64,000 nucleotides of DNA, taken from positions 1-64,000 of the forward strand of contig JBMOOQ010000060.1 in assembly GCA_049324435.1 (NCBI GenBank), in the 5' to 3' direction. Position numbers and translations under genes: made by a program. The notes beneath the pieces were generated by a model that was given only the letters and a program-made list of their open reading frames with translations, searched no databases and was not told the DNA's origin. The first letter of the stretch is position 1. The number at the start of each line of letters is the position of its first letter. The DNA comes from Pseudorhodoplanes sp049324435. Lineage in GTDB: Bacteria; Pseudomonadota; Alphaproteobacteria; Rhizobiales; Xanthobacteraceae. Shown piece by piece: positions 40,819-50,874 of the stretch.

Positions 40819-41897
40819 TGGCCGTTCGTCGTCTCGCCCCGAAGGAGCTGCAGCCGAAGGAGTTTTCCTTCACGCCCGAAAATCTCGAATGGGCGAAGAA
40901 GCAGCTCACGAAATATCCTGACGGCCGGCAGGCCTCCGCCGTGATTCCGCTGCTCTGGAAAGCGCAGGAGCAGGCCGGCGGCTGGGTTCCGGAAGCCGCG
41001 ATCCGCTACGTCGCCGAATTCCTCGACATGGCGCCGATCCGAGTCATGGAGATCGCGACCTTCTACACGATGTTCAACCTCGCGCCGGTCGGACGCTATC
41101 ACGTGCAGCTCTGCGGCACGACGCCGTGCCGGCTGCGCGGCGCCGAAGACCTGATCCATGTCTGCGAGAAGCGGATCGGCCATCAGTTCGAGGTGACGCC
41201 GGACGGCGCGTTGTCATGGGTCGAGGTCGAATGCCTCGGCGCGTGCGTGAATGCGCCGATGGCCCAGATCAATTACGACTATTACGAAGACCTGACGCCG
41301 GAGACTTTCGCGAAAATTCTCGACGATCTCGCCTCCGGAAAAGAGGTGAAGCCCGGTCCACAGGTCGACCGGCAATTTTCCGCGCCGGAAGGCGGCCAGA
41401 CCACGCTTCTGGAATCGCCGTCGATCAATGGCCGCGGCGGCCTGGCGCCCGCGCAGACGCCGCTCACCGATGCGGCACCGAAAAAGCCGACCGCCGATGC
41501 CAACCAGCGCGAGGCGCCGGCCGGTGTCGACACGCTCGTGAAGGCTGCTGCGAAGGAGGGCGTCTCGGTCAAGGCGACCGAGAAGGCGCTGACCGAGGAC
41601 GCGCCGGTTCCGGACGAGCACAAGCCGGCCTTGCTTGAGAAGGCGCGCGAAGGCATCGCCGACGACCTCAAGCTGATCTGGGGGGTCGGGCCGAAGCTGG
41701 AGGCGATGCTGCACCGGATGGGCGTGTTCCACTACGACCAGATCGCGTCCTGGACCGAGATGAATTTGCGCTGGGTCGATCAGAAGCTCGAAGGCTTCAA
41801 GGGCCGTGCGGTCCGCGACAAGTGGATCGAACAGGCTAAGAAGCTCGCAACGGGCTGGCGGCCGTCGAGCAATGTCGGTGAGAAGCTGGAAGACTGA
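40818..41897 (+). CDS. nuoE: NADH-quinone oxidoreductase subunit E with C-terminal extension
   Basis: The first 170 residues are the 24-kDa-type subunit with the [2Fe-2S] cluster N1a: Cys99, Cys104, Cys139 and Cys143. The protein continues to 359 residues, about twice the usual length: a charged Ala/Pro-rich linker (about 180-275), then a helix-hairpin-helix-like domain (DDLKLIWGVGPKLEAMLHRMG, then WTEMNLRWVDQKL). This extension is known from rhizobial NuoE and resembles tails fused to other proteins there; its function is unknown. Confidence 0.95.
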   Translation: MAVRRLAPKELQPKEFSFTPENLEWAKKQLTKYPDGRQASAVIPLLWKAQEQAGGWVPEAAIRYVAEFLDMAPIRVMEIATFYTMFNLAPVGRYHVQLCGTTPCRLRGAEDLIHVCEKRIGHQFEVTPDGALSWVEVECLGACVNAPMAQINYDYYEDLTPETFAKILDDLASGKEVKPGPQVDRQFSAPEGGQTTLLESPSINGRGGLAPAQTPLTDAAPKKPTADANQREAPAGVDTLVKAAAKEGVSVKATEKALTEDAPVPDEHKPALLEKAREGIADDLKLIWGVGPKLEAMLHRMGVFHYDQIASWTEMNLRWVDQKLEGFKGRAVRDKWIEQAKKLATGWRPSSNVGEKLED

Positions 41898-41900
41898 ACC

Positions 41901-43205
<1,305 letters not shown>

Positions 43206-43211
43206 TGAGCG

Positions 43212-43700
43212 ATGGCCTCCGAAAGCCAGTGGTGGCAGCGGTTCGGCAACTGGGCGCAGATCGCCTCGGCGGTCGTTGCCATGATCGGATTCGGCGCGAT
43301 CGTGCTGCAATTCCAGGAAGTGCGCCAGAACAACCGGGCCACCGGCGCGCGTCAGGTCTATCTGGCCTACACCGACCTCAATTTCCGCAACCCGCAATTC
43401 GGCGCGCCCGACTACGCCAAGCTGAAGTCAGGGGACCGGCTCGTGTTCGAGCAGTACCGGGCGTTCGTCTCGTATCTGCTTTATGCCTGCGAAGAGGTCC
43501 TGAATGCCTTTCCGAACGAGCCGGAATGGCGAAGATCCTGCGAATACGAGGTGAAGGACCATCTGCCGTTCCTGTGCGAGACCTTGACCAAGGACCCGGA
43601 ATTCCTGGCCACGTTCGGACGCGACACCAACAATTTCGTTCAGGCGCTGATGCGGCGCCACACGTTTACGCCGCCGGACTGCGTGCCGGCGAAAGCATGA
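43212..43700 (+). CDS. Hypothetical membrane-anchored protein within the nuo operon
   Basis: A 162-residue protein with one N-terminal span (WAQIASAVVAMIGFGAIVLQF) followed by a helical soluble part rich in aromatic and charged residues (VYLAYTDLNFRNPQF, FEQYRAFVSYLLYACEEVLNAF). No family recognised; small anchored proteins of this plan occur in many proteobacteria. It begins six bases after nuoF and belongs to the operon by position. Confidence 0.75.
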   Translation: MASESQWWQRFGNWAQIASAVVAMIGFGAIVLQFQEVRQNNRATGARQVYLAYTDLNFRNPQFGAPDYAKLKSGDRLVFEQYRAFVSYLLYACEEVLNAFPNEPEWRRSCEYEVKDHLPFLCETLTKDPEFLATFGRDTNNFVQALMRRHTFTPPDCVPAKA

Positions 43701-43718
43701 TTAACGACGATATCGGTC

Positions 43719-44054
43719 ATGAGGATGGCTTACGAGATTCCGCCTTCGCCGCGCGACTACGTGCCGCCACCGAAGACGCTCATTCGGACCGATGCGGACC
43801 GCAGGCGCTTCGGGCTGGGCACGATCGCGTTCGGGATCGTCTTCTTCACCGGCTCGTTCTTCTATGTGAGGCATGGCAGCACGATGTCGGCGGCGCAGGC
43901 CATTATCGCGACATTCCCGCTGGCGATTCTCTTCGTCGCTTTGGGCGGCGCGATCTGGAAGCAGGGCGCGGAGGGTATTCGTCCGATGGTCGCCTATCTC
44001 TCGGCTGCGGCCGGGCTGTGCGCACTGGTGACTTACTGGTTCTGGGGAAAGTGA
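43719..44054 (+). CDS. Hypothetical three-span membrane protein within the nuo operon
   Basis: A 111-residue protein: a Pro-rich cytoplasmic start (YEIPPSPRDYVPPPKT) and three predicted spans (TIAFGIVFFTGSFFYV, IIATFPLAILFVALGGAIW, YLSAAAGLCALVTYWF). A second ATG at 43725 is possible. No family recognised. It sits between the preceding unknown gene and nuoG. Confidence 0.7.
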   Translation: MRMAYEIPPSPRDYVPPPKTLIRTDADRRRFGLGTIAFGIVFFTGSFFYVRHGSTMSAAQAIIATFPLAILFVALGGAIWKQGAEGIRPMVAYLSAAAGLCALVTYWFWGK

Positions 44055-44073
44055 TGCCGCAGGAGTGTGCGCG

Positions 44074-46149
44074 ATGACCAAGATCGTGGTCGACGGCATC
44101 GAGATCGACGTGCCGCCGGAATACACATTGCTGCAAGCTTGCGAACAGGCCGGCGCCGAAATTCCGCGCTTCTGTTTCCACGAGCGGCTGTCGATTGCCG
44201 GCAATTGCCGCATGTGCCTTGTCGAGCTGAAAGGGTCGCCGAAACCGGTCGCATCATGCGCCTGGGCGGTGCGCGACTGCCGTCCGGGGCCGAATGGCGA
44301 GCCTCCGGTCGTCAACACCCGCACGCCGATGGTCAAGAAGGCACGCGAAGGCGTGATGGAGTTCCTGCTGGTCAACCATCCGCTGGATTGCCCGATCTGT
44401 GATCAGGGCGGCGAATGCGACCTGCAGGATCAGGCGATGGCCTATGGCGCCGATACCTCGCGCTATGCCGAGAACAAGAGAGCGGTCGAGGACAAGTATA
44501 TCGGCGTCCTGGTCAAGACATCGATGAACCGCTGCATTCATTGCACGCGCTGCGTCCGGTTCACGACCGAAGTCGCGGGCGTCCCCGAGCTGGGGGCGAT
44601 CGGCCGCGGCGAGGACATGGAGATTACGACCTATCTCGAACAGGCGATGACCTCCGAGCTGCAGAGCAACGTCGTCGATCTGTGCCCGGTCGGTGCGCTG
44701 ACCTCGAAGCCCTATGCCTTCACGGCGCGGCCCTGGGAGCTGAACAAGACCGAGTCGATCGACGTGATGGATGCGGTCGGTTCTGCGATCAGGATCGACA
44801 CCCGCGGCCGCGAGGTGATGCGGATCCTGCCGCGCGTCAACGACGACGTGAACGAGGAATGGATATCGGACAAGACGCGCCACGTGGTGGACGGGCTGCG
44901 CGCGCAACGGCTCGACACGCCGTATATCCGCGAGAACGGACGACTGCGCGCGGCGACATGGAGCGAAGCGTTCGCCCTCGTAACTCAGAAGGTCAAGGCT
45001 GCGCGGCCGGACCGGATCGGTGCGATCGCCGGCGACCTGTGCGCCGTGGAGGAGATGTTCGCGCTGAAGGATCTGCTGACGCGGCTCGGCTCGAAGAACA
45101 TCGACGCGCGACAGCGCGGCTCGATGATCGATCCGCGCTGGGGCCGTGCCACCTATCTTTTCAATGCGACGATTCCGGGGATCGAACGGGCGGATGCGCT
45201 TCTGATCGTCGGATCGAATCCGCGCAAGGAAGCGGCGGTCCTCAACGCGCGGATTCGCAAGCGCTGGCGGCAGGGCCATTTCCCGATCGCGCTGATCGGC
45301 GAGCGCGTCGATCTGACCTATCCCTATCATTATCTCGGCGCCGGCCCGGATTCGCTTGCGGAACTGGCGAACGGCAAAGGGGATTACGCCGATATTCTCT
45401 ACAAGGCCGAACGGCCGATGGTGCTGGTCGGCGCCTCGATCTTCACCCGCAATGACGGTGCCCGCGTCGCGGCGCTGGCGGCGCGGGTCGCCGTCGAGAT
45501 CGGCGCAGTCTCGGATGCGTGGAACGGCTATTCGGTTCTGCACTATGCGGCGTCGCGCGTCGGCGCGCTCGATATCGGTTTTGTGCCGGGCGAGGGCGGC
45601 AAGACCGCTTTGCAGATGGCCTCCGGCGAGGTCGATGTGCTGTTCTCGCTGGGCGCCGACGAAATCGACATCGATCGTGCACCGTTCGTCGTTTACATCG
45701 GGACCCATGGCGATGCCGGAGCGCATCGTGCTGACGTCATACTGCCGGGTGCAGCCTATCCGGAAAAGTCCGGCATCTACGTCAATACCGAGGGCCGCGT
45801 TCAGATGGCCGCGCGCGCCGCATTCCCGCCGGGCGATGCCCGTGAGGACTGGGCGATCATGCGTGCGCTGTCGGATCATCTCGGGGCACGCTTGCCCTAC
45901 GATACACTTGCTCAGCTGCGGCAAGCGATCTTTGCGGCGCACCCGCATCTCCAACGCATCGGTACGATCACGCCGGGCGATGGCGCCGACCTGCGCCGGC
46001 TGGCGCAATTGCCCGGCACGCCCGACAAGGCGCCATTTGCGTCCGTCATCGACGACTTCTATCTCACCAACCCGATCGCGCGGGCGAGCGCGGTGATGGC
46101 CGAATGTTCGGCCCTCGCCGAGCGCCGTACCATAACGGCAGCGGAGTAG
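44074..46149 (+). CDS. nuoG: NADH-quinone oxidoreductase subunit G
   Basis: The 691-residue 75-kDa-type subunit. N-terminal [2Fe-2S] ligands Cys34, Cys45, Cys48 and Cys62; then the HPLDCPICDQGGECDLQDQ segment and MNRCIHCTRCVRF for [4Fe-4S] clusters; the rest is a molybdopterin-oxidoreductase-like scaffold without the cofactor. AGGAG lies eight bases before the ATG. An upstream in-frame GTG overlaps that site. Confidence 0.96.
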   Translation: MTKIVVDGIEIDVPPEYTLLQACEQAGAEIPRFCFHERLSIAGNCRMCLVELKGSPKPVASCAWAVRDCRPGPNGEPPVVNTRTPMVKKAREGVMEFLLVNHPLDCPICDQGGECDLQDQAMAYGADTSRYAENKRAVEDKYIGVLVKTSMNRCIHCTRCVRFTTEVAGVPELGAIGRGEDMEITTYLEQAMTSELQSNVVDLCPVGALTSKPYAFTARPWELNKTESIDVMDAVGSAIRIDTRGREVMRILPRVNDDVNEEWISDKTRHVVDGLRAQRLDTPYIRENGRLRAATWSEAFALVTQKVKAARPDRIGAIAGDLCAVEEMFALKDLLTRLGSKNIDARQRGSMIDPRWGRATYLFNATIPGIERADALLIVGSNPRKEAAVLNARIRKRWRQGHFPIALIGERVDLTYPYHYLGAGPDSLAELANGKGDYADILYKAERPMVLVGASIFTRNDGARVAALAARVAVEIGAVSDAWNGYSVLHYAASRVGALDIGFVPGEGGKTALQMASGEVDVLFSLGADEIDIDRAPFVVYIGTHGDAGAHRADVILPGAAYPEKSGIYVNTEGRVQMAARAAFPPGDAREDWAIMRALSDHLGARLPYDTLAQLRQAIFAAHPHLQRIGTITPGDGADLRRLAQLPGTPDKAPFASVIDDFYLTNPIARASAVMAECSALAERRTITAAE

Positions 46150-46153
46150 GTAG

Positions 46154-47179
46154 ATGGCCGACTTCTTCTGGGCATATCTCTGGCCGCTGATCATCATCGT
46201 CGCGCAAAGCGTGCTCTTGATGGTGATCCTGCTCGTTGCGATTGCTTATGTGCTGTATGCCGACCGCAAAATCTGGGCGGCGGTGCAGATCAGGCGCGGC
46301 CCGAACGTGGTCGGGCCCTACGGCCTGTTCCAGTCCTTTGCCGATCTGCTCAAATTCGTGCTGAAGGAGCCGGTGATCCCGGCCGGTGCGAACAAGGGCA
46401 TCTTTCTGCTCGCGCCGCTCGTCACCGTGGTGCTCTCGCTCGCGGCCTGGGCAGTGATCCCGGTCAATGCCGGGTGGGTGATCGCCGACATCAATGTCGG
46501 CATCCTCTACATCTTTGCGATCTCATCGCTCGGCGTTTACGGGATCATCATGGGCGGATGGGCGTCGAACTCGAAATATCCGTTCCTGGCTGCGCTCCGC
46601 TCGGCGGCGCAGATGGTGTCCTACGAGGTCTCGATCGGATTCGTGATCATTACCGTGCTGCTATGCGTCGGCTCGCTGAATCTGTCGGACATCGTCGAGG
46701 CGCAGAACGGCAAGTACGGGCTATTGAACTGGTTCTGGCTGCCGCTGCTGCCGATGTTCGTGATCTTCTTCATCTCGGCGCTGGCGGAAACCAACCGGCC
46801 GCCATTCGATCTCGTGGAAGCCGAATCCGAACTGGTGGCCGGCTTCATGGTCGAGTATGGCTCGACGCCCTACATGATGTTCATGCTGGGAGAGTATGTC
46901 GCCATTGCCACCATGTGTGCGATGGGGACGATCCTGTTCCTGGGCGGTTGGCTGCCGCCCGTGAATGTCGCGCCCTTCACCTGGGTGCCGGGCGTGGTCT
47001 GGTTTACGCTCAAGTGCCTGTTCATCTTCTATCTGTTCGCGATGGTGAAGGCGATTGTGCCACGCTATCGCTACGACCAGCTCATGCGGCTCGGCTGGAA
47101 AGTGTTCCTGCCGATTTCGCTAGCCATGGTCGTGATTGTCGCCGCCGTGCTTCAGTTCGGAGGCTTGGCACCGAAATGA
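46154..47179 (+). CDS. nuoH: NADH-quinone oxidoreductase subunit H
   Basis: A 341-residue, eight-span subunit linking the quinone site to the membrane arm. Conserved loops include ADRKIWAAVQIRRGPNVVG, ALAETNRPPFDLVEAESEL and YRYDQLMRLGWKVFLP. Normal length and position. Confidence 0.97.
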   Translation: MADFFWAYLWPLIIIVAQSVLLMVILLVAIAYVLYADRKIWAAVQIRRGPNVVGPYGLFQSFADLLKFVLKEPVIPAGANKGIFLLAPLVTVVLSLAAWAVIPVNAGWVIADINVGILYIFAISSLGVYGIIMGGWASNSKYPFLAALRSAAQMVSYEVSIGFVIITVLLCVGSLNLSDIVEAQNGKYGLLNWFWLPLLPMFVIFFISALAETNRPPFDLVEAESELVAGFMVEYGSTPYMMFMLGEYVAIATMCAMGTILFLGGWLPPVNVAPFTWVPGVVWFTLKCLFIFYLFAMVKAIVPRYRYDQLMRLGWKVFLPISLAMVVIVAAVLQFGGLAPK

Positions 47180-47191
47180 CAAGGCTCGATC

Positions 47192-47434
47192 ATGAGCATT
47201 TTGACAACGGCTCTTGCGGGCGCAGTGGCCGGAGCGGCGATTGGTGCGGCGAGCGCCCTGTTCGTCGTATCGGCCGTCTCAGAGCGGTTGCGCGCTCTGG
47301 ACCGTTCGGAAACGGCTCAGGAGCGGGCCGCTTTCGAGCGAAAAATACTAGCGTTGCGCTGGATCGTCGTGGGCATCGAAACGGCGGTGTTCGCCATCCT
47401 CGGCTATTGGGTCGGGTCATGGCTGTTCGACTAG
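47192..47434 (+). CDS. Small two-span membrane protein within the nuo operon
   Basis: An 80-residue protein with two predicted spans (LAGAVAGAAIGAASALFVV and WIVVGIETAVFAILGYWV) joined by a charged helix (SERLRALDRSETAQERAAFERK). No family recognised. It lies 12 bases after nuoH and 39 before nuoI, on the same strand, so it is co-transcribed with complex I. Possibly an assembly or accessory factor. Confidence 0.7.
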   Translation: MSILTTALAGAVAGAAIGAASALFVVSAVSERLRALDRSETAQERAAFERKILALRWIVVGIETAVFAILGYWVGSWLFD

Positions 47435-47473
47435 CGTGCCCATTCGGCCGGCTGACAGGCAGAGGATAGAACC

Positions 47474-47962
47474 ATGCGGCTCGATCAGGCAGCGCGTTCG
47501 ATTTTCCTGACGGAGTTTCTGCAGGCCTTCGTTCTCGGCATGCGTTATTTCTTCAAGCCGAAGCCGACGCTGAACTATCCGTTCGAGAAGGGGCCGATCT
47601 CGCCGCGTTTTCGCGGAGAACATGCTCTGCGCCGCTATCCGAACGGCGAGGAGCGCTGCATCGCTTGCAAGCTGTGTGAGGCAATCTGCCCGGCCCAGGC
47701 GATCACCATCGAAGCCGGTCCGCGACGGAACGACGGCACGCGGCGCACCACGCGCTACGACATCGACATGGTGAAGTGCATCTATTGCGGGCTCTGCCAG
47801 GAGGCCTGCCCGGTGGACGCCATCGTCGAGGGACCGAATTTCGAATTCGCCACCGAAACCCGCGAGGAGCTCTATTACGACAAGGAGCGCCTGCTTGCGA
47901 ACGGCGATCGCTGGGAGCGTGAGATTGCGCAGAATATCAAGCTCGATGCCCCGTACCGGTAA
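47474..47962 (+). CDS. nuoI: NADH-quinone oxidoreductase subunit I
   Basis: A 162-residue ferredoxin-like subunit carrying clusters N6a and N6b: Cys62, 65, 68, 72 and Cys102, 105, 108, 112 in two CxxCxxCxxxC motifs. It passes electrons to NuoB. Normal length, six bases before nuoJ. Confidence 0.97.
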   Translation: MRLDQAARSIFLTEFLQAFVLGMRYFFKPKPTLNYPFEKGPISPRFRGEHALRRYPNGEERCIACKLCEAICPAQAITIEAGPRRNDGTRRTTRYDIDMVKCIYCGLCQEACPVDAIVEGPNFEFATETREELYYDKERLLANGDRWEREIAQNIKLDAPYR

Positions 47963-47968
47963 AGAACG

Positions 47969-48577
47969 ATGATCGTCGCGCTCTTCTTTTATCTCTTCTC
48001 CGCAGTGTGTATCGCCTCCGCGCTGATGGTGATTGCGTCGCGCAATCCGGTGCATTCGGTACTGTTCCTGATACTCGCCTTCGTCAATGCGGCGGGGCTG
48101 TTCCTGCTGCTCGGCGCCGAATTCCTGGCGATGATCCTGGTCGTGGTCTATGTCGGGGCAGTGGCCGTGCTGTTCCTGTTCGTCGTGATGATGCTCGATG
48201 TCGACTTTGCGGAATTGCGCGAAGGCTTTCTGCAATATTTGCCAGTTGGCGCGCTAATTGGTGTCGTGCTGCTGGCCGAAATCCTGCTCGTGGTCGGCGC
48301 ATGGACCATCGGCGGCGGATCGCCGCGTGTGGCCGCGGCCCCGATTCCCGCGGACGTATCGAACACGGAAGCCATCGGCCTCGTGCTCTATACAAAGTAC
48401 ATCTACTTCTTCCAGGCGGCTGGCCTGGTGCTTCTGGTCGCCATGATCGGCGCCATCGTACTGACGCTGCGCCATAAGGAAGGGGTCAAGCGGCAGAACA
48501 TCGCCGATCAGGTGGCGCGCACGCCTGCCACCGCGATCGAGATCCGCAAGGTTCAGCCGGGGCAGGGGCTGCAATAA
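47969..48577 (+). CDS. nuoJ: NADH-quinone oxidoreductase subunit J
   Basis: A 202-residue, five-span membrane subunit with the conserved third helix region EFLAMILVVVYVGAVAVLFLFVVMML. Its stop shares a base with the nuoK ATG (TAATG). Confidence 0.96.
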   Translation: MIVALFFYLFSAVCIASALMVIASRNPVHSVLFLILAFVNAAGLFLLLGAEFLAMILVVVYVGAVAVLFLFVVMMLDVDFAELREGFLQYLPVGALIGVVLLAEILLVVGAWTIGGGSPRVAAAPIPADVSNTEAIGLVLYTKYIYFFQAAGLVLLVAMIGAIVLTLRHKEGVKRQNIADQVARTPATAIEIRKVQPGQGLQ

Positions 48578-48885
48578 TGGTCATCGGGCTCGGACATTAT
48601 CTTTCGGTCGCCGCGATCCTGTTCACGCTCGGGATCTTCGGCATTTTCCTGAACCGCAAGAACATCATCATCATCCTGATGTCGATCGAGCTGATCCTGC
48701 TCTCGGTCAATATCAACTTTGTCGCGTTCTCGAGTTTCATGGGCGACATTTCGGGCCAGATCTTCGCGCTGCTCATTCTCACCGTCGCGGCGGCCGAGGC
48801 GGCGATCGGGCTCGCCATTCTCGTCGTGTATTTCCGCAACCGCGGCTCGATCGCGGTCCAAGACGTCAACCTGATGAAGGGCTGA
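48577..48885 (+). CDS. nuoK: NADH-quinone oxidoreductase subunit K
   Basis: A 102-residue, three-span membrane subunit homologous to MnhC. Conserved membrane Glu residues appear in MSIELILLSVNINFVAFS and VAAAEAAIGLAILVVYFRN. Followed immediately by a palindromic repeat. Confidence 0.96.
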   Translation: MVIGLGHYLSVAAILFTLGIFGIFLNRKNIIIILMSIELILLSVNINFVAFSSFMGDISGQIFALLILTVAAAEAAIGLAILVVYFRNRGSIAVQDVNLMKG

Positions 48886-48889
48886 GGCA

Positions 48890-48932
48890 CATGATCCCGA
48901 AAAGTGGGCACCGGTTTTCGGACCAGATCATG
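48890..48932 (+). repeat. Dispersed palindromic repeat, copy 2
   Basis: CATGATC ... GATCATG enclose CCCGAAAAGTGGGCACC and GGTTTTCGGACCA, a strong hairpin. It is very similar to the unit at 4041-4082. It lies in the 65-base gap between nuoK and nuoL inside the operon, so its RNA hairpin would be in the nuo message and could affect stability or relative expression. Confidence 0.85.
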
Positions 48933-48950
48933 CGCATGGGACATTGAGCG

Positions 48951-50873
48951 ATGTATCAGGCGATCGTCTTTCTCCCGCTGCTTGGCGCGATTGTCGCGGG
49001 CCTGTTCGGCCGGCTGATCGGCGCGCGCCCGGCCGAGCTGATCACCACGCTGTTCCTGTTTGTCTCCGCGATTCTGTCCTGGATTGCATTCGTGCGCGTC
49101 GGCTTCGGTCATGTTGACGAACGGATCGTCCTGTTCACCTGGATGCAATCCGGCGACCTGAAGGTCGACTGGGCGCTGCGCATCGACCCGCTGACCGCGG
49201 TGATGCTGGTCGTGGTCACGACCGTATCCTCGCTCGTGCATCTCTACTCGATCGGCTACATGCACGAGGATCCGCACCGCCAGCGCTTCTTCGCTTATCT
49301 GTCGCTGTTCACCTTCGCGATGCTGGCGCTCGTCACTGCCGACAACCTCGCGCAGCTGTTCTTCGGCTGGGAGGGAGTGGGTCTTGCGAGCTATCTCCTG
49401 ATAGGATTCTGGTATCAGAAGCCCGAGGCCAATGCCGCCGCGATCAAGGCCTTCGTGGTCAACCGGGTCGGCGATTTCGGCTTTGCGATCGGCATCTTCG
49501 CCGTCTTCATGATGACGAACGCGATCGATTTCGACACCGTGTTCGCGCAGGCGCCATCGCTCACCGGCAAGACCATCAATTTCTTCGGCTGGCAGGCCGA
49601 TGCGCTGACGCTGATCTGCCTGTTCCTGTTCATGGGGGCGATGGGCAAGTCCGCGCAGTTCCTGCTGCACACCTGGCTGCCGGACGCGATGGAGGGGCCG
49701 ACTCCGGTCTCCGCGCTGATTCACGCCGCGACGATGGTGACCGCCGGCGTGTTCATGGTGGCGCGGCTGTCGCCGCTGTTCGAGCTGTCGCCGGCGGCGC
49801 TGACGGTCGTGACGCTGGTCGGCGCGGTCACGGCGATGTTCGCGGCGACAGTCGGCCTCGTGCAGAACGACATCAAGCGCATCATCGCCTACTCGACCTG
49901 CTCGCAGCTCGGCTACATGTTCGTCGCCATGGGCGTCGGCGCCTATTCGGTCGGGATGTACCACCTGTTCACCCACGCCTTCTTCAAGGCGCTGCTGTTC
50001 CTCGGCGCCGGCTCGGTGATCCACGCGATGCATCACGAACAGGACATCCGCCACATGGGCGGCCTGCGCAAGAAGATCCCGCAGACCTTCTGGTTGATGG
50101 TGATCGGCACGCTGGCGCTGACCGGTTTCCCGCTGACGGCCGGCTATTTCTCCAAGGACGCCATCATCGAAGCAGCCTTCGTCGGCAAGAACCCGCTCGC
50201 GCCCTATGCGTTTGCCGCCACCGTAGTCGCTGCGCTCCTGACTTCGTTCTATTCCTGGCGGCTGATCTTCAAGACCTTCTTCGGCACCCCGCACGACCAT
50301 CATCATTACGAGGCGGCGCATGAGAGCCCGCTGACGATGCTGATCCCGCTCTATGTGCTGGGCGCGGGATCGATCCTGGCCGGCTATCCGTTCTACGAAT
50401 ATTTCGCCGGTCATCACGTGCAGGAGTTCTTCCGTCAGGCGATCTTGCAGAAGCCGGACATCATCGACGCCATCCACCACGTCCCGCTCTGGGTAAAGCT
50501 GTCGCCGTTCGTGATGATGGTGATTGGGCTTGCGGTTGCCGCCCAGTTCTATCTGCGCGATCCGTCGATCCCGGTGAAGCTCGCCCGCGACCACCAGCTG
50601 CTGTACCGCTTCCTGCTCAACAAGTGGTATTTCGACGAATTGTACGACTTCATCTTCGTGCGTCCGGCCAAATGGCTCGGCTACAATTTGTGGAAACGCG
50701 GCGATGGCTGGCTGATCGACGGCTTCGGCCCGGATGGCGTGTCGGCCCGCGTCCTCGACGTCACCCGCAGCGTGGTGCGGCTGCAGACCGGCTATCTCTA
50801 TCACTACGCGTTCGCCATGCTGATCGGAGCGGCGCTCCTGATCACCTGGTTCATGTTCGCGGGAGCCCGCTGA
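48951..50873 (+). CDS. nuoL: NADH-quinone oxidoreductase subunit L
   Basis: The 640-residue distal antiporter-like proton-pumping subunit with the long lateral helix at its C-terminus. Typical sequences: FFGWEGVGLASYLLIGFWY with the pumping Glu, GKSAQFLLHTWLPDAMEGPTPV and IIAYSTCSQLGYMFVAMG. Full length. Confidence 0.97.
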   Translation: MYQAIVFLPLLGAIVAGLFGRLIGARPAELITTLFLFVSAILSWIAFVRVGFGHVDERIVLFTWMQSGDLKVDWALRIDPLTAVMLVVVTTVSSLVHLYSIGYMHEDPHRQRFFAYLSLFTFAMLALVTADNLAQLFFGWEGVGLASYLLIGFWYQKPEANAAAIKAFVVNRVGDFGFAIGIFAVFMMTNAIDFDTVFAQAPSLTGKTINFFGWQADALTLICLFLFMGAMGKSAQFLLHTWLPDAMEGPTPVSALIHAATMVTAGVFMVARLSPLFELSPAALTVVTLVGAVTAMFAATVGLVQNDIKRIIAYSTCSQLGYMFVAMGVGAYSVGMYHLFTHAFFKALLFLGAGSVIHAMHHEQDIRHMGGLRKKIPQTFWLMVIGTLALTGFPLTAGYFSKDAIIEAAFVGKNPLAPYAFAATVVAALLTSFYSWRLIFKTFFGTPHDHHHYEAAHESPLTMLIPLYVLGAGSILAGYPFYEYFAGHHVQEFFRQAILQKPDIIDAIHHVPLWVKLSPFVMMVIGLAVAAQFYLRDPSIPVKLARDHQLLYRFLLNKWYFDELYDFIFVRPAKWLGYNLWKRGDGWLIDGFGPDGVSARVLDVTRSVVRLQTGYLYHYAFAMLIGAALLITWFMFAGAR

Positions 50874-50874
50874 C

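Noticed and set aside
44254..46197. Open frame of about 650 codons antisense to nuoG
   Set aside because: Shadow of nuoG; no domain recognisable in it.
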